From NCBI GenBank assembly GCA_946885335.1, contig CAMPGG010000065.1, positions 1 to 13,346 on the forward strand: a DNA stretch of 13,346 nt, given 5' to 3'. Made by a program: the position numbers and the translations under genes. The notes beneath the pieces were generated by a model. That model made no database searches. It was not told where the DNA came from and saw only the letters and a list, made by a program, of their open reading frames with translations. Numbering within the stretch: the first letter of the stretch is position 1; every line of letters starts with the position of its first letter. Shown piece by piece: positions 7,423 through 13,346 of the stretch. This DNA is from an uncultured Chitinophagaceae bacterium. GTDB lineage: Bacteria > Bacteroidota > Bacteroidia > Chitinophagales > Chitinophagaceae.

Positions 7423-9543
7423 TCAATTCAATAATTGTAAAACGATAATGGAATGACCCGGCAATTTGATATGTGCATTTGCCCGGTACTGAATTCCCTT
7501 TTCAACAACCAGGTCCTTGGCTGTATTAATTACTTCCTGCCAATGCCGACCGTATCGTGCACGTGGTATTTTAAAATTCAGTTCTTCGTTATGTGCATTG
7601 AACATGATATAAAAACTATCATCAACAACTTTCTCACCCAAAGGTCCAACTGTATGTATACCGTGTCCATTTAAAAAAACACCTAATGACTTGGCATAAT
7701 CATGATCCCAGCTTTCATCGGGCATCTCTTTTCCATCCGGAACAAACCAGGCAATATCTTCCACACCAATACCCTTGATCGGCAGGCCGATAAACCAGCC
7801 ACGCCGGTTAAAAACCGGGTGCCTCCTGGTGAAGTGAATGATCTTTTGCGTAAATGCAAGGAGTGCTTCATCTTTATTCGCCCAATCTATCCAGCTTATT
7901 TCATTATCCTGGCAATAGGGATTGTTGTTTCCCATTTGCGTTTTACCTAATTCATCCCCCGCAACAAGCATAGGCACCCCCTGGGATAAAAACATCGTCG
8001 TCAAAAAATTTCTTTTCTGCCGGTTTCTCAATTCAATAATTTCTTTGTTATCGGTTGGTCCTTCAACCCCACAGTTCCAGGACCTGTTATGTGATTCGCC
8101 ATCATTATTGTTTTCGCCATTTGCTTCATTATGTTTTTCATTGTATGAAACAAGATCGTGCAACGTAAAACCATCATGAGCCGTAACAAAATTTATACTC
8201 GCCGTGGGTAAACGGTAATCGTTTCTATATAGATCAGAACTCCCGGTAAACCTTTCTGCAAACTCGCCCAACATGCTATTTGCCCCCCGCCAATAATCAC
8301 GAATGCAATCCCGGTATTTACCATTCCACTCAGCCCAACCAGGCGGAAATTTTCCAACCTGGTAACCACCTTCTCCAATATCCCAGGGTTCAGCAATTAA
8401 TTTAACCTGGGATATAACAGGGTCCTGGTGAATGATATCAAAAAATGATCCCAGCCGGTCAACCGCATGCAACTCACGGGCAAGCGCAGACGCAAGATCA
8501 AAACGGAAACCATCAACATGCATTTCCTGGATCCAATAACGCAGGCTGTCCATGATCAAACGAAGCACATTCGGACTCATGGCATTCAATGTATTGCCGG
8601 TTCCTGTATAATCCATATAATACCGCCGGTTAGATGCCAGCCTGTAATAAGTTGAATTATCAATTCCTCTGAATGAAAGGGTTGGCCCCAGTTGATTGCC
8701 TTCAGCAGTATGATTATAAACTACATCAAGAATTACTTCAATACCCGCCCGATGCAGTTCCTTCACCATATGTTTGAATTCAGAAACTTGTGCACCCCCA
8801 TTATTTTTTGCATAGCGGATATCGGGTGCAAAAAAACCAATCGTATTATATCCCCAGTAATTCGTCAGGCCCGAATCTTTCAAATGCCGGTCTACAGCAA
8901 AATGATGTACCGGCATTAATTCTATGGCATTTACCCCAAGTTTTTGAAAATATTCAATCATCACAGGGTGTGCAATTGCTTCATAAGTTCCACGGATATC
9001 TTCAGGTATACCGGGATGAAGTTTTGTAAGCCCTTTTACATGTGCTTCATAAATGATGGATTTATGATATGGAATTTTTGGCGCCTTGACTCCTTCCCAA
9101 TCATAGTTGGGATCAATGATCATTGATTTGGGAATAAAGTGGGCACTATCCTGTTTGTTAAAGCCCATATCCTCCTGTTCACTACCCAGTTCATATCCAA
9201 ACAGGGAGTCATGCCAGGAAATAGTTCCTGAAATGGCCTTTGCATAGGGATCTATCAACAATTTATTTGGATTGAAACGCAATCCATTTGCCGGATCAAA
9301 TGGCCCATAAACCCGGTAACCATAAAGCTGCCCGGGTTTTAATCCAGGAATATATACATGCCATACGTGATGATCCCTTTCTTTAATCGGTATTCTGGCT
9401 GCCTCGGAACTATCCTTTTCTTCAGTAAATAAGCAAAGTTCAATCGCTTCAGCATTTTCAGAAAAGATGGCAAAATTTACACCTTCTCCATCCCAGGTTG
9501 CCCCAAGTGGATATGGGCTGCCGGGATAAATTGTAGAATCCAT
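7423..9543 (-). CDS. glgX: Glycogen debranching enzyme GlgX/TreX
   Basis: Isoamylase-type enzyme that hydrolyses alpha-1,6 branches of glycogen or limit dextrins, releasing linear maltodextrins in the cytosol. The 706 residues match the GlgX/TreX length. An N-terminal CBM48-like domain starts PGSPYPLGATWDGEGVNFA (8-26) and runs to about 100, then the GH13 barrel. Predicted catalytic residues are Asp349 (VDGFRFDLASA), Glu385 (LIAEPWDIG) and Asp457 (TAHDGFTLHDLVSY). ILDVVYNHTAEG at 271-282 and the Asn/Gly-rich segment after NEKHNEANGE are family hallmarks. Being the first gene before the TreY-MalQ fusion suggests a TreX-like role in trehalose synthesis; glgX and treX cannot be separated by sequence alone. 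It diverges from the plus-strand glycosyltransferase across 177 bases. I find no convincing promoter for it there; the start is preceded by an A/T-rich stretch rather than a Shine-Dalgarno. Confidence 0.95.
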   Translation of the reverse strand: MDSTIYPGSPYPLGATWDGEGVNFAIFSENAEAIELCLFTEEKDSSEAARIPIKERDHHVWHVYIPGLKPGQLYGYRVYGPFDPANGLRFNPNKLLIDPYAKAISGTISWHDSLFGYELGSEQEDMGFNKQDSAHFIPKSMIIDPNYDWEGVKAPKIPYHKSIIYEAHVKGLTKLHPGIPEDIRGTYEAIAHPVMIEYFQKLGVNAIELMPVHHFAVDRHLKDSGLTNYWGYNTIGFFAPDIRYAKNNGGAQVSEFKHMVKELHRAGIEVILDVVYNHTAEGNQLGPTLSFRGIDNSTYYRLASNRRYYMDYTGTGNTLNAMSPNVLRLIMDSLRYWIQEMHVDGFRFDLASALARELHAVDRLGSFFDIIHQDPVISQVKLIAEPWDIGEGGYQVGKFPPGWAEWNGKYRDCIRDYWRGANSMLGEFAERFTGSSDLYRNDYRLPTASINFVTAHDGFTLHDLVSYNEKHNEANGENNNDGESHNRSWNCGVEGPTDNKEIIELRNRQKRNFLTTMFLSQGVPMLVAGDELGKTQMGNNNPYCQDNEISWIDWANKDEALLAFTQKIIHFTRRHPVFNRRGWFIGLPIKGIGVEDIAWFVPDGKEMPDESWDHDYAKSLGVFLNGHGIHTVGPLGEKVVDDSFYIMFNAHNEELNFKIPRARYGRHWQEVINTAKDLVVEKGIQYRANAHIKLPGHSIIVLQLLN

Positions 9544-9676
9544 ATAAAATCTTTTGTGGTTACCGGAACATTCTAATCCTGGTAAAATTTTTTTCCAGAT
9601 TAATATAAAAGAATTGTTATCAACCTGTGTTTAAATATATTCAATATTCCTGCCATCGGGTTCAGGACGGCATAGC

Positions 9677-9688
9677 AATGCATGCATT
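9677..9688. repeat. 12-bp perfect palindrome AATGCATGCATT in the divergent spacer
   Basis: AATGCATGCATT reads the same on both strands and sits seven bases before the proposed -7 element of the glycosyltransferase gene, a place where an operator could act. It is a single copy within the 177-base spacer 9544-9720. The rest of that spacer is A/T-rich, with no ORF or hairpin that I can support. Chance occurrence is quite possible. Confidence 0.3.
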
Positions 9689-9694
9689 AATTTG

Positions 9695-9702
9695 TACTTT
9701 TA
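9695..9702 (+). promoter_or_regulatory. Putative -7 element of the glycosyltransferase promoter (TACTTTTA)
   Basis: TACTTTTA differs from TAnnTTTG only at the last base and lies 18 bases before the ATG at 9721. The surrounding TTTGTACTTTT (9691-9701) is identical to the one in front of mnmG and at nearly the same distance from the start codon. No clear TTG is seen at -33. Confidence 0.4.
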
Positions 9703-9720
9703 GCACAACAGTTTCTGCTT

Positions 9721-11268
9721 ATGCATTTTTCCAGGTTAAAAATTTTTCTTCAAAACCACTGGGTGCTTTTAATCATTTTAATGGTAGCATTCTTATTGCG
9801 TACCATGCAAATCACACAGCCGCTTATAGATATATTTAGCTGGCGGCAAAGCAGCACCGCAATGATGGCGGAAAATTTTTACAAACTTGATTGGAACATT
9901 TTTTACCCGCAGGTTAACTGGACGGGGCCAGGTACCGGTTACCAGGGTCGTGAATTTCAAACTATCACTTACCTGGCTGCTATCGGGTATAAAATATTCG
10001 GACAACATGATTATATCGGCCGCATCATTGCCGTAGCTTTTGGCATGTGGGGACTTATTGCCCTTTACAACCTGGTATTACTGGTTTGGGATAAAAGGCA
10101 TGCATTGGCTGGTACCGCTATGATGGCCATAATTCCCGGAAGTGTTTTAATTGATCGATCATTTTTACCTGACCCGGTTATGGTGAGTTTAACTACAACC
10201 TGTATGTGGTTGTTTGTTCTTTATTTACAAAAAGACCGGTCAATTTATTTATGGTTAGCGGCTGCTGCAGGATGCCTGGGCATATTGACTAAAATCCCTG
10301 GAATGATCATCGCTTTTCCTATGACCTATGCTTTGGTCAGTTTTTATAAACAGCAAGGAGAGCTGCATTATGCCAAAATAAAACCTATCCTGTTTGCTGC
10401 CATCCTGGTTTTAATTCCTGTTACTGCTTATTATTTATGGGCACGGCATCTTTCCATGAATTACCCGCCCTATCACTTTGCCGGATCTGGAAACTGGATA
10501 TGGAACAATTGGAAGATTTACATACAGGAAAAATATTTTCTTTCGAAAATGAAGGAGGTGTTTGAATTTTGGTTACTGGGTTTTCCTGCCATTTATTTAT
10601 TCATCCTGGGCTTATTGTTTTTACCGCCTCAAAATAAATCGAATAATTCCCCGGGATTGAAATGGTTTTTTCATTTCATGCTACTCGGCTGCCTGTTTTA
10701 TTATTTTATTGGTGGAAGAGAACTGGTCCGGAACCCATGGAATTTTCACTTGTTCCTTCCCGTTATATCCGTATTCTGTGGCCGATCCCTCGTCATTTTG
10801 TTTTCAAACAAACATCTTATTACAAAACAAATTTTCATTCCCATTGCATTAGTGTTCTTACTTATTTTAGGGAATAATGTCAGAATGCTAAAACAAAGAT
10901 TATTTTTTGATCCGGGTGCAGCGCAAGGATATCTTATGGGCAAAGAACTGAAAGCACTAAAGCAACCAGGTGATCTGGTCATTACATTACCACATAATAT
11001 TGGCGACCCGGTGGCCATCTATTATAGTGGAGGAAAAGGTTTTTTATTTCCACCGGCATACAAATGGGCGCCAACTGAATTACCCAAAGAAGATGAAGAG
11101 TGCATAGCCATTTTAGAAGACTTGCGATCGCAAGGTGCCGATTGGTTTGGTATTGTTGACAAGCATTTCCAGGAGATTTCAAATAATCGCCCGGCATTTA
11201 AAAAATACTTGGACAACAATATGAAAATGGTAAAACAAACCAACGATTTTATACTTTATAAGTGGTGA
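9721..11268 (+). CDS. Membrane glycosyltransferase of the GT-C / ArnT-PMT type
   Basis: A 515-residue multi-spanning protein resembling the PMT_2/GT39-like group, which uses polyprenyl-phosphate sugars to glycosylate lipids or proteins on the periplasmic face. After the first membrane helix (about 13-30) comes a loop with an acidic residue, Asp37, then SWRQSSTAMMAENF (40-53). Acidic first loops followed by WRQ-type segments are typical of this group. SFLPDPVMV (147-155) resembles the conserved LPDP segment. Further hydrophobic helices are near 99-122, 129-147, 155-169, 175-207, 222-241, 285-302, 314-330, 343-361 and 369-386. A soluble C-terminal domain (about 395-515) should face the periplasm. 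No neighbouring sugar-activation, polymer or lipid A genes indicate the acceptor, so the substrate is unknown. The ATG at 9721 gives a natural basic N-terminus before the first helix. Confidence 0.82.
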   Translation: MHFSRLKIFLQNHWVLLIILMVAFLLRTMQITQPLIDIFSWRQSSTAMMAENFYKLDWNIFYPQVNWTGPGTGYQGREFQTITYLAAIGYKIFGQHDYIGRIIAVAFGMWGLIALYNLVLLVWDKRHALAGTAMMAIIPGSVLIDRSFLPDPVMVSLTTTCMWLFVLYLQKDRSIYLWLAAAAGCLGILTKIPGMIIAFPMTYALVSFYKQQGELHYAKIKPILFAAILVLIPVTAYYLWARHLSMNYPPYHFAGSGNWIWNNWKIYIQEKYFLSKMKEVFEFWLLGFPAIYLFILGLLFLPPQNKSNNSPGLKWFFHFMLLGCLFYYFIGGRELVRNPWNFHLFLPVISVFCGRSLVILFSNKHLITKQIFIPIALVFLLILGNNVRMLKQRLFFDPGAAQGYLMGKELKALKQPGDLVITLPHNIGDPVAIYYSGGKGFLFPPAYKWAPTELPKEDEECIAILEDLRSQGADWFGIVDKHFQEISNNRPAFKKYLDNNMKMVKQTNDFILYKW

Positions 11269-11304
11269 ATACATAAAGTTTTCATACTCATCCATTCTTT
11301 TACC

Positions 11305-11312
11305 TAAATTTA
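11305..11312 (+). promoter_or_regulatory. Weak candidate -7 element before the first M14 gene (TAAATTTA)
   Basis: TAAATTTA is one base off TAnnTTTG and lies 18 bases before the ATG at 11331. The 62-base gap after the glycosyltransferase gene has no clear terminator or -33 TTG, so read-through from upstream is equally possible. Confidence 0.22.
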
Positions 11313-11330
11313 GAAACAAAAAAATTCTGC

Positions 11331-12968
11331 ATGTTCATACGATTAACTGCTTCACTGTTTTTTATTTGTTTATGTTATTACAGTAATGCACAAAATGATT
11401 ACAGTAATTTTTCCCGGCAAACTGACCGTGTAAAGGAAATGGCAAAATCATATCCCCAATTTGTAAAAACAAATTCTATTGTTAAGACAGTTGGCGGAAA
11501 AGATATCTGGCAAATTACCATTGGAACCGGGAATACATCTTCCAAACCAGCCATTGCCGTGATAGGAGGAGTCCAGGGAAATCATTTATTGGGAACTGAA
11601 TTAGCTCTTGGATTTGCAGAAACACTTTTGCAAAACAGTAATAAAGACAGCATTAAAAACCTGCTGGATAAAACAACCTTTTACATTTTTCCAAACATGA
11701 GTCCCGATGCGATGGAACAATATTTTGCATCCATTAAATATGAAAGACAAGGCAATGCTTCCGATACGGATGATGACCGGGACGGATCAACCAATGAAGA
11801 CGGATACGATGACCTGGATGGAAATGGAAAGATCACATACATGAGAGTGCATTCGCCTATTGGAGATTATCGTACACATCCCGAAGATGAAAGAGTGATG
11901 GTAAAAATAAATGCAGGTAAACCGGAAAAAGGTAGTTACAAAATTTATACTGAAGGTCGTGACAATGATAAAGATGAAATGTTTAATGAAGATGGAGCCG
12001 GTGGTGTGTGGTTCAATAAAAATTTCAGTTACAAGCATCCATCATTTACAGAAGGTGCAGGGGAATTTCCAGTTTCAGAAAATGAAAACAGGGCATTGCT
12101 CGATCTGTTGTATGAACAATTCAATATTTATGCGGTGATCAGTTTTGGCGGGGCAAATAATCTTTCTACACCAAATACATATAATGCGCCGGCTGCATCA
12201 CAACGAATTGTGGCCAGCTGGATGGAAGCCGATGCAAAACAAAATGCAGCTGTTTCAGAATTGTATAATAAAATAACAGGTTTGAAAGATGCGCCAAAGA
12301 CAAAAGCAGAAGGTGGCGATTTTGGATCATGGGCTTATTATCATTATGGCCGCTATAGTTTTAGCACACCGGGTTGGTGGGTACCAAAAACCAAACCCGA
12401 TTCAACAAAAAATGAAAAAGCATTTTCAGTTGAAGATTCGGTTGCTAATTATTTGCGGTGGACATCACAACAAGGAATAGCTCCCGCATTCACTCCATGG
12501 AAAGCAATTGATCACCCCGACTTCCCTGGACAAAAAGTGGAAGTGGGCGGACCGGATCCATTTGTTTTAATCAATCCGCCATACAATATGGTAGCTGACC
12601 TTGTAAAAAAACACAGCGAGTTTATTACAAAATTTGCAGCCATGCAACCCGAGCTGGACATAGTGAATGTAAAAACCGAAAAAGTAAGTCCCGATTTAAC
12701 GCGAATAACCATTGACGTTATAAACAAAGGAGCTTTGGCTTCACATTCCAAAATAGGTGAAAGAAATTATTGGGTAAAGCGAATCAATGTAAAACTCAAT
12801 TTAAGTAATAACCAATCCCTGGTGAGTGGTAAAAAGAATCATTTACTGAATGCACTGGAAGGTTACAGTTCCGAAAAAATCAGCTGGCTGATAAAAGGAA
12901 GCGGTAAAGTAAATATCGAAGCAGGAAGTCCTACCACGGGCATAAAAAAAATTGACATCTCTTTATAA
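11331..12968 (+). CDS. Secreted M14-family protein with degenerate zinc site (probable pseudoenzyme)
   Basis: A 545-residue exported protein with a signal peptide (hydrophobic core about 5-17, likely cleavage after SNA at 18-20). Residues about 24-437 follow the M14 zinc carboxypeptidase fold used by large Bacteroidota peptidases: GKDIWQITIGTG (56-67), a GG-x-x-GN turn, an N-K-N-F segment (229-232), SENENRALLDLL (249-260) and VEVGG (403-407) carrying the expected catalytic Glu404. The metal site is changed. The HxxE ligand pair reads Q82-G-N-H85, the expected third-His segment VISFGGANN (269-277) has no His, and the usual N-R-N substrate Arg is Lys230. Acid-rich stretches at 145-168 and 211-222 resemble DxDxDG calcium loops. 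Residues 440-545 look like a beta-sandwich. The gene is 16 bases before an M14 gene with an intact site. It may bind peptides or assist its neighbour; weak or altered metal binding is not excluded. Confidence 0.82.
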   Translation: MFIRLTASLFFICLCYYSNAQNDYSNFSRQTDRVKEMAKSYPQFVKTNSIVKTVGGKDIWQITIGTGNTSSKPAIAVIGGVQGNHLLGTELALGFAETLLQNSNKDSIKNLLDKTTFYIFPNMSPDAMEQYFASIKYERQGNASDTDDDRDGSTNEDGYDDLDGNGKITYMRVHSPIGDYRTHPEDERVMVKINAGKPEKGSYKIYTEGRDNDKDEMFNEDGAGGVWFNKNFSYKHPSFTEGAGEFPVSENENRALLDLLYEQFNIYAVISFGGANNLSTPNTYNAPAASQRIVASWMEADAKQNAAVSELYNKITGLKDAPKTKAEGGDFGSWAYYHYGRYSFSTPGWWVPKTKPDSTKNEKAFSVEDSVANYLRWTSQQGIAPAFTPWKAIDHPDFPGQKVEVGGPDPFVLINPPYNMVADLVKKHSEFITKFAAMQPELDIVNVKTEKVSPDLTRITIDVINKGALASHSKIGERNYWVKRINVKLNLSNNQSLVSGKKNHLLNALEGYSSEKISWLIKGSGKVNIEAGSPTTGIKKIDISL

Positions 12969-12984
12969 TTTCAAAAGCAAATCC

Positions 12985-13346
12985 ATGCAATCGATCATAA
13001 AAAAAACAGCTTTATATATTAGTACCATTTTTTGTTTTGGTTTAGTGCAGGCGCAAACTGCAGAACAAATATTTAAAGCAGCCGGCAGCCCGGCAAAACC
13101 AAAAGTAAATGTAAGCTGGAACCGTTATTACGATTATGGCGGCATTACCGATATCTGTAAAAAAATTGCCGCTGCACATCCGCAGCTTGCCAAATTGGAA
13201 TCTATTGGAAAATCATATTTGGGAAAAGATATGTGGGTACTGACGATCACCGATTTTAAAAAAGGAGATCCGGATAAAAAACCAGGCATGTACATCGATG
13301 GAAATATTCACTCCAACGAAGTGCAGGGATCAGAGTTCGCATTATA
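12985..13346 (+). CDS. Secreted M14-family zinc carboxypeptidase, C-terminus cut by window edge
   Basis: Translation from the ATG at 12985 gives 120 residues before the window ends, with no stop. A signal peptide is evident: basic MQSIIKK, a hydrophobic stretch about 8-20, and likely cleavage after VQA at 21-23. The mature part begins the M14 domain, with WNRYYDYGGITDICKKIAAA (46-65), SIGKSYLGKDMWVLTITD (73-90) and the zinc motif GNIHSNEVQGSE, where His109 and Glu112 form the canonical HxxE pair. The rest of the active site lies outside. It follows the upstream M14 gene by 16 bases, so the two probably share a transcript. The alignable GKD-W-TI and G-x-x-GN segments suggest an old tandem duplication. 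It should act in the periplasm or outside the cell on peptides; endopeptidase activity on cell wall peptides is an alternative within M14. Confidence 0.9.
   Translation, partial: MQSIIKKTALYISTIFCFGLVQAQTAEQIFKAAGSPAKPKVNVSWNRYYDYGGITDICKKIAAAHPQLAKLESIGKSYLGKDMWVLTITDFKKGDPDKKPGMYIDGNIHSNEVQGSEFAL

Noticed and set aside
7560..7565. Another CACGTG hexamer as a third parS
   Set aside because: The flanks (CGTG before, GTAT after) do not extend the palindrome to the parS 16-mer, and it lies inside the glgX coding sequence.
7683..8396. Several overlapping frames on both strands within glgX
   Set aside because: All fall within the intact debranching enzyme frame, and none shows a family pattern or its own promoter.
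9627..9839. Plus-strand frame overlapping the start of the glycosyltransferase
   Set aside because: It overlaps the glycosyltransferase N-terminus in another frame, would include the proposed promoter, and has no recognisable protein features.
10746..11243. Minus-strand frames opposite the 3' part of the glycosyltransferase gene
   Set aside because: Shadows of a clear membrane-protein frame; no domain seen.
11787..12138. Antisense and offset frames within the first M14 gene
   Set aside because: They overlap the acid-rich segment of the M14 frame; the low-complexity Asp codons keep other frames open by chance.

Overview
The window reads as a piece of a Bacteroidota chromosome, most like the Chitinophagaceae/Sphingobacteriia side of the phylum. 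Supporting signs are the moderate-to-low GC, the lack of clear Shine-Dalgarno sequences, promoter elements of the TTG / TAnnTTTG type, a YbeY with Asp at the usual third zinc-ligand position, and secreted M14 peptidases in tandem. The family-level placement is an inference. Genes fill nearly all of it: ten recognisable coding regions, two of them cut by the window edges, plus one possible microprotein. No tRNA, rRNA, CRISPR array, IS element or phage gene was seen, and no gap exceeds 180 bases.

Left part (1-3185) is housekeeping. On the minus strand are a partial nadD (NAD synthesis) and a small FeoA-type protein, with a possible 24-codon frame fitted exactly between them. Diverging from feoA on the plus strand is ybeY (rRNA maturation), followed by mnmG/gidA (tRNA wobble uridine modification). 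Between ybeY and mnmG are two near-identical palindromes, TGTTCCACGTGGAACA and the same with one flank change, which match the ParB-binding parS consensus. parS sites beside mnmG suggest that this segment lies near the chromosome origin and takes part in segregation.

Middle part (3201-9543, minus strand) is an alpha-glucan/trehalose operon: a GlgX/TreX debranching enzyme, then after 37 bases a very long gene that fuses maltooligosyltrehalose synthase (TreY) to a complete 4-alpha-glucanotransferase (MalQ). Together they could debranch glycogen, convert the linear chain ends to maltooligosyltrehalose, and recycle short maltodextrins. TreZ, which would release trehalose, is not in the window. 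The operon converges on mnmG with only 15 bases between stop codons.

Right part (9721-13346, plus strand) carries a multi-spanning GT-C type glycosyltransferase and two adjacent secreted M14-family proteins. The first M14 protein has lost the HxxE zinc motif (it reads Q..H) and has no His at the third-ligand segment, so it looks like a pseudoenzyme. The second, cut by the window end, has an intact HSNE motif. The most notable points are the parS pair, the TreY-MalQ fusion, and the pairing of a degenerate with an intact M14 protein.
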